From NCBI GenBank assembly GCA_029959195.1, contig CP114125.1:1488001-1552000 (forward strand): a stretch of DNA of 64,000 nt. The letters are read 5' to 3'. The DNA comes from Dictyophora rubrovolvata. Taxonomy: Eukaryota > Basidiomycota > Agaricomycetes > Phallales > Phallaceae. This document shows, piece after piece, positions 49,475-59,551 of this stretch; the stretch's first letter is position 1, and the number at the start of each line of letters is the position of its first letter. A program made the position numbers and the translations under genes. The notes under the pieces are model-generated. The model worked only from the letters and a program-made list of their open reading frames with translations. It had not been told where the DNA came from and ran no database searches.

Positions 49475-50364
49475 ATGCGCCACATCAACTACGACACTCC
49501 CGAGGACACTTACGCTGACCTCGATCCAACCTTACGTCCCGTCGCGACCAATTCGACCCAGCCTCCTAATCAAATGGTATAATCCTAGTCTGATTTCTTT
49601 TACACATACATACATTGATGGTTTATTGACGCGTATTTTAGAGCGAAATGCCTCCACCAATTTTTGACCCCGCGTCAAGAATTGTCTGGATGCCGTTTAA
49701 AATGGAGGATGTGAACCCAGCAGATATAACCTTGGATAATACCCCCCAAGGCCCGATGTTCCGTAAGACACGTCTGAATCTTACTTTTTGACAAGCCACT
49801 GATATGTCATTTATAGCTGATCAAGATCAGCCATCAAGTCATGAATCTACCGCTCCGGACGCGAATAATTGGGGTGTTAACATTGACCCCAGTTTGCAAC
49901 GGATCAAGAATCAAATTAACACCGTAAACGCGACCACGTCGCGCGCCATTACCCCATCCTCCTCCCCACTTAAATCAAGCCCGTCAAAGAAACAGTCTTA
50001 CACCGAGAAAGATTTCACACATATTCCTGGGCTCTGCAAACAAACATCCCCCAAAGTTTGGAAATGTCTCTTTAGGGACCCACGTTCCAAAAACACCCGG
50101 GCTTCTCATTGCGGGATGGTTCTGCGAGGAACACGCGATCTGAATCGACATATAGGCGTTCATGCTAGAACGGAGGAACGCCTTGTTGAGCTCGGAAAGC
50201 TTTTGGCCGAGGAGGTGGTGGCAATTCCCAATCAGGTCCTTATGGAATACGAGTGCGAGGAGGCTGATTGTGGATATTTGAAGGAGAATGGGGAACCATA
50301 TCGCTATGTTGCCTATCGGGTGGATGCTCAAAAGGCTAGACATCTCCGAGAGTATCATTCGTAG
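49475..50364 (+). CDS. Putative zinc-finger-like protein, copy 2
   Basis: Three exons (49475-49576, 49642-49762, 49817-50364) give 256 residues and share intron positions with copy 1. The leader is MRHINYDTPEDTYADLDPTL; the Cys/His clusters are KVWKCLFRDP, SHCGMVLRGTRDLNRHIGVH and YECEEADCGYLKENG with ARHLREYHS. All Cys and His positions of copy 1 are kept, while several surrounding residues differ (SCAF against DCGY), which suggests constraint on the metal-binding residues. Role unknown. Confidence 0.7.
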
Positions 50365-51429
50365 TCTTACAGCGAAGAACAATGGGAGGAAGTCTAGAGA
50401 AGTGAGAGCGTTTATTTATTGAAATCATGTAAGAATATCGGCGCAAAAAAATATACCTTAGAATTGTAAAAAGAAACTTCATTTGAACAAAGTGTTCGTT
50501 TATATACATAGCAATGTGGATGTGGACTTATCGATCGCAGTGAAAGGGAAGCACCCATACGTGTCCATGCCACGTCGGAGTTTGAAGTGAGCGCCTGTAG
50601 AGCCCACCGCGTTTTTCACCTGTATATGAGGTGCAATGTTGTAGAAGATTATGATATGATGGGACAACTTCAATGTGGTCCTTACGGTCTAAAGATAAAC
50701 TACCTGGTCAAAAATGGTCCTTGTGGCCCTGCTGTTGGTGCTCTCCACGTCTATCCCCGATTTTTTCCGCTCAACCTTCATTAATTCATTGCTGATTTGG
50801 TCAACGTTGGCTCCGTATTTGCGCCGTCGTTTGCGTCGGTAATGGTTCGTGGTTGTAGTAGATGAGATTGGCAAGACAAAGTTTTGTGTTGGAATATCTC
50901 TAAGGCTGGAGGCATGCCGTTCTTCAACGTGTGCCAACTAGGAGATATTTCGCCTGTAGCCTGGGATTTGTCTTTCTCGATTTTCCTATTTATGAATCGT
51001 TAACGTCCGGTGCGCAGTTTGAATATGGTACCCACCTGTTTCTGCAACCTGCGGCCGCGGCCCTTAACGATAGTCTTGAACCAGACTGCTCGATGGACAA
51101 CCCGCTCCCTATACATATGCATGTCCATAATGCATCTTGAAATATTGCATGCACTAATGCATTTACTATGCATAGCCCACACGATATGGAGTCCTGTTGG
51201 CTATCTATACCATGGGTCCTATGTAAACCACTCAGATTTCGCCGTCTGTCCTATCATTTAATTTTGACTACCATCATGATCATGACACCCCCAATGACTG
51301 ACTCGCCAATATGGAGTTTACACTGCATCATATACCCTTTCCTAGCCCCACCGTGGAAAAAGTGGTCACTGAGTGGAGTAGTATTCAGTGGTGGTTTTTT
51401 CCATAGTGCCCTTCTCACGTCTAGCCCCC
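50365..51429. other. Intergenic, one relic tail inside
   Basis: Apart from the relic tail at 50635-50710, there is no supported gene. The right end has traces homologous to the start of copy I. Confidence 0.35.
50635..50710 (+). pseudogene. Relic tail exon of the membrane-protein family
   Basis: The bases TATGATATGATGGGACAACT, then GTGGTCCTTACGGTCTAAAG and ATAAACTACCTGG, match the YDETNSEWSLRSKDKLP segment of the family tail. No helix or ectodomain is nearby upstream, and the PPxY codons are not intact. It is an orphan trace of an eleventh copy. Confidence 0.5.
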
Positions 51430-52833
51430 CCCGCAGACTCTATTGAGACATCGCCTCCCATGCCATTCCTCCTTCAAGATACAGCTGAGATCCCGTCGAA
51501 CTACTCTGTTTTCCTCAACCCAATTTTTTTCTCGAACTGAGATTCTTCCACAACTTGAAGGTCCTGATCAGGTCACAGCCTGAGGAATGGAGTAACGGAG
51601 AAAAATCCATTACTACTCTCTCTTTCATAGTCATACAGAACTTTCAGCAATATCACTCCTTCAATAATCCCATGGCAGATGTCTCCATTAATTCCAGCCT
51701 TCAGCATGTATGTAGGTGTTATCGCTTTTGAGCCGGATGACCTCTCCCTCACTTTGATAATCCTACTACAGTCAACGACTGTTATCACCACTGCGATAAC
51801 GTTAACGTCTGTCTTTACCACACCTGTTATATCGTCAGAGACCTTCGTTGTGATATCATCTGTTTTTATATCGTCAATAACCTCTACGATACCGCCCCCG
51901 TCCAGTGGTGTCACCTTAACTCCGACAGTGGTTGCCGTCCCCGCCCCTATGCCAAGATCAAGCAGCGACCGGGAAATCATAATTGGGATTGCAATAGCAA
52001 TCGGAGTGGGAGTTTTTCTTCTCACAGGCGTGGTTTTTATTATTTTCAGACGATTCCGCAAAAAGCAGCGTCTCGGTTTGAAAGAAAAAAAGCGACCTGA
52101 TGTATCATCCGATCGAGAGTGAGCCATACAAACCATGGTCATCCCAAACTACGAGTCTTCAAATGTCATTCGTCATGATAATAATGATGATCATGATGAT
52201 GGCGTTTTGATCCAGAACTACGACACAGTTTTGACGATGATACCGTCTTCAGCTGACTCTGCCGAAATGTTAATTGACACTCACACCAACGTGCCTCCGA
52301 TTCCAAGCCTTCCTGTTGCAGAGTTCGAGGAAGTTAAAGTTGAAGACAAAATCTCAATTCACACTGAGAACTTCCCTCGACGGCTTTCTCGGCCGGAAGC
52401 TAGCTATAATATCCCGAATGATGGTGCGAACTTGAATTCGACTTTCCGCCAGCACAGTCCTCGGAGTCGGCGATTGCCCAATCCTCCTCCGGTTCCAACG
52501 ACGCAACTATTAGAAGATTCGGGATCCGTCGTTCACGCAGCAGCAGTAGCTGTTGAAGTGTTGTCAGGGATGTCAACTGCGTCACCTTCGAGTTGGAGAC
52601 CAAACTCCACAACGGTGAGTAGATACTCCAAGTAAACTGACAAGAACCGCATCAACATGCTGAATTTTTTATTATTATTACGTTAGCTGCCTGCCGAGAG
52701 ATGGCATGCAGATAGTGGCGTTCGTTTGGGTAGGGGAACTTTATCGTATGATAATGATGATGATGATGGGACAAATTCAGAATGGTCTTTACGGTCGAAG
52801 GACAGACTACCACCCGTGTATACGCATAATTAA
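51430..52833 (+). pseudogene. Membrane-protein family copy J, interrupted after the helix
   Basis: Traces of ectodomain module 2 (SFIVIQNF near 51626) are frameshifted. From ATG 51679 (MSPLIPAFSMYV) the frame is open through a Thr/Ile-rich stalk, the helix EIIIGIAIAIGVGVFLLTGV and FIIFRRFRKKQR. TGA at 52120-52122 then stands where relatives have CGA (RERAM). Beyond it the same frame stays open for about 165 codons (PSSADSAEMLIDTH, PPIPSLPVAEF), and the spliced tail HADSGVRLGRGTLSYDN...DRLPPVYTHN stops at 52831-52833. Expressed from 51679, the product would be an anchor without its cytoplasmic region. A GAT repeat adds extra Asp residues to the tail. Confidence 0.65.
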
Positions 52834-53663
52834 TGCCATATTGCTGTGGAAGAACATTGTGTTTTTGAATGTCCTTTGCTTAACGAGGCGAATCGGATCC
52901 GCACGGCCATTTATGTAAACAGGAAATCGGATAATTTATACTTTGTATCTAGAAACACTTCCCATAATACCCCTGTTGAAGACGCCGGCGTGCCCCTCTG
53001 CAAAGTCGCGCGCTATCTCGAAATCGACACTTCTATTTGGTTGACGAACTCGACCATTTAAAAACCTAACGTCGACAAGAAATCGGTCCAAATTCAAATT
53101 CCCTTTATCCTCAACGTTTTCTTATTAGCAGCTTAGAGCTACAATACTCGATCGTGTCCATGGCGATAATATTGCCAGTAAACGATCTATACTGAGAAAG
53201 AGGACTCCTGTCAGTGGACCGTCTCTGACTCAAAAGTTCGGTTGGATGACGAGATTACCATTTAACTCATCGCCCTAGCTTTGGCCATCGTCAGGACCCC
53301 GAACTGAACATAAAACCATGTCCCCAGCATGTCCATAACATTCCTGATTGTCCGCAAAACATTCACTGGCAGCTTCATTGTCCACAGCCATTGTAATTTT
53401 GGTCCTAGCGCCCCTCTACCAAGTAAGCGCGCGAGGACCACGCGTTATGCATTATGATTTGCTGCCGCTTGCCCACAGGTTGCGCCAAAACTGAGGGACC
53501 ACACTTCAAGGGGACATGAGGGCACAAGGGGATGTCAATAAATAACTAACATAATTTGGGTGTTTTTGGGATTTTTTTGACATCACAAAATTCGTCTTTT
53601 GCTTGGTTACACACACACACCACTATACAACATCGCCGTGCGCTGCTGACTGCTGACTATAAC
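52834..53663. other. Intergenic, promoter side of the RING gene
   Basis: No supported gene. A CA run (ACACACACACAC) lies about 50 nt before the RING-gene ATG. Confidence 0.35.
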
Positions 53664-55929
53664 ATGCCCTTTTCCTCACTCAAACGGAAATTTTTCGCTA
53701 CATTTCATTTTGGATCGCCGACGAGTACGAGCAACAATTCGAAAGCGGAAGCGGAAGCAGAGGGTAGTACTCCCTCCAAAAAGCTCAAACGGCGTGAAGA
53801 ATGCGACTCGGGTGCCGAAATGCACCAATATCAAACTGAAGGCGATGATGATAATGACGATTGCATGGATGAAGATGATGTTGAAGAGGAGGAAGAAGTG
53901 TACCGTGAGCTTACGAAGAAGAGTAAAGGAAAGGAGAGGGAGAGGGAGCTGGAGGCAGAGTTGAGAGAGGTGCGTGAGACGTATGCGCGCTTATATCAGG
54001 TTAGCAGGCTCTTCCCGCTGTTCGTCGACCACCACCTTCTCTTCTTACATTGAATCTAGGAAGCAAAACGGAAATCTGAAGCACTCGAACGGGTTAATGA
54101 GAGTGTCCAGTGTGTCATTTGTCGGGATATTATTCGCAATCCACAAGTGTACGTTTTCTTTTTTAACTCATAGTACAGCTTCTTTTTTCTTTCTCAGTCT
54201 CATTTACATTTCTGAAGTTTGACGGAATGCGGACACTCGTGCTGTTATAAATGTTTACGAGGATGGTGGACTCAACGACGCAGAGATCATCTTTTGGCAC
54301 CTGACGAACGGTCAATCTCGACGGATGCTGAATCTGATAGCGACGATGACGACGACGATGATACACCCACACCAGCACCAGCACCGACAGCAGGCCCATC
54401 CCACCCTATGCCTCCTCCACCACCTCCACCACCTCCACCACCTCCACCCGTGCGACACCGCTTCCGCCCGGTCATCCACTACTACAAACGCTGCCCCGAA
54501 TGTCAAACCATCATAATCCGTCGTCCAGTCCCCGACTTCCGCCTCCGCCACATCATAGACGCATCCCGCCTCGCCCCGCTCTCCTCCGAATTCCAATCCG
54601 CCCGCGACAAGAGATGGAGCAGCAAGCGAGAGGACATGTGGCGGGGCGATTTTTCCGCCAGCTGGGTTTGAAGACGAGGTTGAGGAGTGGTATGATGAGC
54701 CTGGGGAGATTGTTGAGGATCTTGGGGGTCTTGCGTTTGATATGTTTGGTGGTGTGGAGGAAGAGGTTGATCCGATTTTGGAGCATTGGGCGAGGGCGCA
54801 GGCCAGAGAACGGGAGAGGGCACGGGAAGAGGAGAGAGCGAGGAGGGAGGCAGAGGACGCTGAGTTCGACGAACGTGTTCGTAGACTCGTTGGAGCGTTT
54901 GGAAGGGAGTTTAGACGGCGACCTGCGCCTGCGCTTGAGCCTGAGCCTGAGCCTGAGCCCGAGCACAATGTCGTTATTCCTCCTCCCGAATTCCGACTCG
55001 GGTCACAGTCACCTCCTCCAATAGATCCTCCTCCTCTCGTATTCATCAATTCATCTCAGTCTCAACCAGAAGCAGGCCCTTCTAACACCGCCCAGCAACC
55101 ACCCACGCCTGGTCCCGCCCAGCCTCTCATGTCACCTATCAAACTCGGTTCTCAACCAGCTGATCAAGCTCAAGCTCAAAGTTCAGGGCAGGCACAGTCA
55201 TCGTCATCGTCATCGTCATCGTCATCATCCTCTCAAACTCAAACTCACCCTCCACAACCTCATCCCCATCCAACCTCATCAGAACATTCACCACACACAC
55301 CTCCAGAACAAACGACAACAATCCTTCAAACTCTTCAAACCCTCCGCCATCAACTCAACGAACAACGAGAAGAAAAAGAAGACGAAGAAGGAGAGGAAGA
55401 GGAAGAAGAGACTGATTTTACACTTGTCCAAGCAATGTTACACGGTGAATCAACACACGCCCAACAAACTCAAACTCAAACACCGGTGCAAAACCTTGAT
55501 CAAGATCAGGTCGAACAATACCCGGTCTATTTCGAAGATCTCAATCTCCCCGACATCGACACCGACATCGACATCGACGTGAACCCCTCAAACGCACCTC
55601 AACCTGACCCTCAGCCTGATCCTCAACTCCAACCTGCACCTCAACCTGACCCTCAACCCCAACCTCAACCTGCACCACAACCTCAACTCCAAAACCCCTC
55701 CCCGCGCACCCGAAGAGTCACATTCAACGACCTCATAATTATTCGCCGACAGCGCAACGATGGTAATACACCCGACGAAAACGAGAATGAGGAATCCGAA
55801 GATGAAGATCCCGAAGAAAGACTCGCGAGATTGGTTAGAGAGGGTGAACTTGCCAGTTTAGAGGAGAACGACTCGCCGGAGGAGGAGAATGCGGGTGATG
55901 GTGAGATGGTGCTTGGTCAACCTTGTTGA
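53664..55929 (+). CDS. RING-finger protein with a long insert in the ring (frame slip inside)
   Basis: Exons 53664-53999 and 54060-54148 and an exon from 54218 join in phase. An acidic N-terminus and a coiled-coil-like KGKERERELEAELREVRETY precede the RING: CVICRDI, LTECGHSCCYKCL, then CPEC. These fit the C3HC4 ligands of an E3 ubiquitin ligase. Between ligands 6 and 7 lie about 79 residues with seven Asp in a row and 13 Pro (54411-54449). After REDMWRG the frame shifts: the expected continuation IFPPAGFEDEVEEWYDEPGE and the 395-codon open stretch to 55929 are in another frame, as if one G near 54643 were extra. The downstream half is charged and Gln/Pro-rich. It is either a sequencing slip or a recent loss. 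Confidence 0.75.
54411..54449 (+). repeat. Proline codon repeat (13 Pro)
   Basis: CCT/CCA triplets encode 13 consecutive Pro inside the RING insert. Confidence 0.85.
55198..55230 (+). repeat. TCATCG microsatellite (poly-Ser codons)
   Basis: Alternating TCA and TCG triplets encode a Ser run in the C-terminal region of the RING gene. Confidence 0.85.
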
Positions 55930-56998
55930 TAATTGAAAAATGTTTACATATTTTATTTCTCATTCTTAATTTTATCTGAATCTTTTTGCGTTAAGTATAT
56001 CATTATTCCTTTTTTTAATTCCTTGTGCCAGTGTAGTTTAATATCATGTATCGTTTATTCAAATCATGTATCCTTAGCTAGATATTACAATCTCCTTGTT
56101 TCATCATCATCCACTTTAAACGAATTCATCTTTTTTCGAACTAACACCCAAAGATCAATGTATATATATAACCGACACTCTAACATGTTGGGTACTAGTG
56201 CATCGAATCCTCTCTCGCTTCGACGTTCCAACTAAATTGATAGTAGCTCTAAACTCGCCGAAAAGAATTCATATCTCATCGATCTCATCCGTCAATTTGT
56301 CAAGTCAGTCGACACTGATTATGTAACCGACGGGTTTAGTGGGCCCTGAACTTTCAATTTGAATCAGACGGTCGACCTCAGAATCAGTAGTGCCGAACGA
56401 CAAGTATTAGTGATGTTCATTACCGTTAATATGAAAGGACCTCCACGTGGAATACCAGTAATTACTCGAAATGAAGAAAAAAAGGACGTCTGCACGTGCG
56501 GCGCGAACGACTCGGGCCTTGGCAAGGAGGCTGAACTTGATTCAATGACGACAACTGATGTTCTCATATTCCTAATGACCCTGACTTTAATTTGCAGTAA
56601 GCATTACGGAATGGCAACTTGAACTTCATATATAAAAGAACACGATTCTAACTCCGGTATTTATTAATACATTGAGAAGAAGACACAATTCATCGTATCA
56701 TCATAAGCGACTGTACGTTTGGCACCGTTGGTATTGGTATCTTTGCCCAGCGAATTTACGTATTCGGTTATTTAAAAAGGCCCTCACGGTATTCAACTTT
56801 TCGCATAATCTCTCTCTCGTTGGCGTCACAATCGTACCAAATCTGCAATCTGGCACGACGTAAAATTTTTTATATGTTCTAAAGGTCGCCGCAACAAACC
56901 GGAGCAATAGTAGAAAAAAAAAATGACCCAGGAAGTTTTTTTAAACCTCAGTAATAAATACCCCCTTAGACTGATAAATCACTACTGCACTGCACACC
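55930..56998. other. Intergenic, no supported gene
   Basis: AT-rich with short frames only. The right end should hold the P450 promoter. Confidence 0.35.
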
Positions 56999-59229
56999 AT
57001 GATTCAGACGAAGCTTGAGGCTACAATAGCTTGTATCCTTCTATCATACATCATATATCGGTATTGTTTCCATATCAATGTTCCTAAAGGTGCGTTTCTC
57101 CTCCGAGAGGCTTTCAATCGAGAGCATACTCTGATGTAGTTTAGGTCTTAAACTTCCACCGGGCCCCCCGCGTCGGTTTTTAATTGGGAACTTGAAAGAT
57201 ATCCCCTTGGAAAAAGAATGGGAGACGTTCCATTCATGGAAAAAAGCCTATGGTGATTCAGAGCCCCTCTTTCTATTCAAGTTCCTTTTGCCTATAGTGC
57301 TTGTATTTCAGGCGACCTTGTCTACCTCAACATATTTGGAAAATCTCTTTTACTCGTCAACTCAAATGAACTTGCATCCGAGTTATTTGAGTCTCGTGGC
57401 GCCCTGTATTCAGATCGATTTCAATCTACCATGATATGCGATTTGTATGAACCTATCAATCAGGTCTATTTAGTATTTCTGACCTTACATTATGATATAT
57501 GACAGAGGAGGATTTGACTGGAGCCTCGCTCTGAGGCACCCTGATGAAATCTGGAAGCAACATCGAACGATTCTTCAACGGCTCCTTAACAAAACATCTA
57601 TGGTACAATACCAAGCCACATTGGAGAATTGTTCAAAGTATCGCAAGCTTTTAATACCTATTATACCGATTCAAAGGGTTTGATGTGCTTTTATTTAATA
57701 GGACTTTTGTGTCTCTTCTCTTCCGTAGACCTGCACAGTTTTTTGATCATTCGAGACATATCCTTGGTGCGATGATAATGGAAGTACGACCAGGTTCAAT
57801 TCTTCTCTAAAAACTTAATCCTTCTTACTTTTTTTGTCAGGTCACGTATGGGATACAAACCCAACTAGAGAACGATCCTTATATTGTAGACGCAGAAAAG
57901 GCTTTACAAGTGTTTGGAGATGTTTCCAAACCTGGGGCTTATCTCGTTGACAGCCTGCCATTCCGTTTGTTAACCCTCTTCTCAATTTTTGGACACGCTG
58001 ATAAAGATGATAATTAACTGTTCATAATAAATAGTGAGATATATTCCAGAATGGTTTCCTGGCACGGCGTTCAAACAAAAGGCGAAGGTGATGAGGTTAT
58101 ATTTCAACGCCGCTAGGGATAAGCCATTCGCTGCCGTCAAAGCGAATATAGTTCGTGTTATTTTAATCTGTCTCCGAGTCCACTATTATTATGTGTAATT
58201 CTATTTTTAATATGTCGTAGAAAGCTGGCGTCGCGCCTCCCGGGCCTTCCATAATATCAAACTTCTTGCAGGGAATGCAGCTTGATAATAACTCAACTGA
58301 CTCGGATACGACTCATAACTCTGAAAAAGAAGCTATCAAAGCAGTTTCAGCTGTCATTTATCTCGCAGGAATCGATACGGTCAATATTTCTAACAAAAAT
58401 CGTTGTCTTAAACACTAAATGACTCATTTTTTCAGACTGAAGTGGCGGTACAAGTTTTCTTTATGGCTATGGTTCTATACCCAGATGTTCAAAAAGCAGC
58501 TCAAGCAGAATTGGATCGAGTCGTCGGTTCGAACAACTCCTTTCCTACTTTCAAAGATCGGTTTAATCTTCCTTATGTGAATGCACTATGTAAAGAAGTT
58601 TTGAGATGGCATTCTATCACTCCCATAGGCTTCCCGCACATGCTCAAGCAAGATGACGTTATTGGTGATTATTTTGTGCCTAAAGGGACGCTGGTCATGG
58701 GAAACACATGGTACTTTTGTGTTGCAGCCAATCCTAATTCCAATCAATAATAATATCACTTCTCAGGTCTTTATCTCATTCAGAATCACTATTTGGCTCT
58801 AACGTCGATATTTTTAATCCCGAAAGATTCTTGAATAAAGGTATCAAAGATCCCGAAGTGGCTTTTGGATACGGAAGAAGGTATGTATCATAAAAAAACA
58901 TTTTTTTTCTCAAACTCACATTGTTAATAGAGTCTGTCCTGGACGTAATTTAGCAGACAACATGCTATTCATCATCGTTGCCTCAGTGTTGTACACTTTC
59001 GATATCACACCGAATCCTACAAGCATTCCGAGTCCAGATGACTTCTTACCGGGGCTGATCTCGTAAGAAAAAAAAAAAAAACATACAAAAAAAACCCGAA
59101 AGATTTGCTGATATGAGTTTTTTTTTTATTACTACTAGACGGGCCAAACCGTTTTTGTGTAATATTACGCCGAGAACGCCTGCAATAACGTCTCTTTTGG
59201 AACAATTATCAAATCTATCAAATATTTAA
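56999..59229 (+). CDS. Cytochrome P450 monooxygenase
   Basis: About eleven exons with introns of about 50-65 nt. An N-terminal anchor (TIACILLSYIIYRYCF) is followed by the hinge GLKLPPGPPRR. The I-helix is YLAGIDTTEVAVQVFF, the K-helix ExxR is KEVLRW, the PERF region is FNPERFLNKG, and the haem loop is FGYGRRVCPGRNLAD with the Cys ligand. These indicate a haem-thiolate enzyme of the ER that oxidises small molecules; the layout resembles the large agaricomycete CYP sets, but I cannot assign the subfamily or substrate. One junction near 57665-57730 does not phase with the sites I can see, so the model there is uncertain. All catalytic motifs are intact. The laccase next door is convergent. Confidence 0.85.
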
Positions 59230-59551
59230 CTCAGTAGTATACGCACTTTGTTCTCAATATATATTTTGTCCACGGAACGCGCATATAGAAGGGTCTAGGC
59301 ATTGTAGTATCCCGTAATGTCATTGTCGAGGCTGTGTGCCTCAAGATGAAGCGGCGTCTGTCTCGGAATTCTCCTCGTTTTTGCCTCCGCGCCGTATAGT
59401 TCTCGGCTATATGTTCACTTAGGTCACTAATAAAGAAGTGCACTTGATAATCTTTATATCAGTGATTGATTCTTATATTACATTCGAACAACGCATCGAG
59501 ACAAGACACTTAAAAAATCAATAGATTATTACCCTTCTTCTACGAATAAAC

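Larger units (their letters stand above)
49165..52850. repeat. Segmental duplication unit 2 (zinc-finger-like gene + membrane gene J)
   Basis: Direct repeat of 45225-48760, offset about 3.95-4.1 kb. A 50-bp segment at its left end is inverted relative to unit 1 (49170-49220 against 45231-45271). Confidence 0.8.

Noticed and set aside
54287-55049. Gly/Ser/Trp-rich minus-strand frames
   Set aside because: Shadow of the proline and GAC/GAT repeats in the RING gene on the plus strand.
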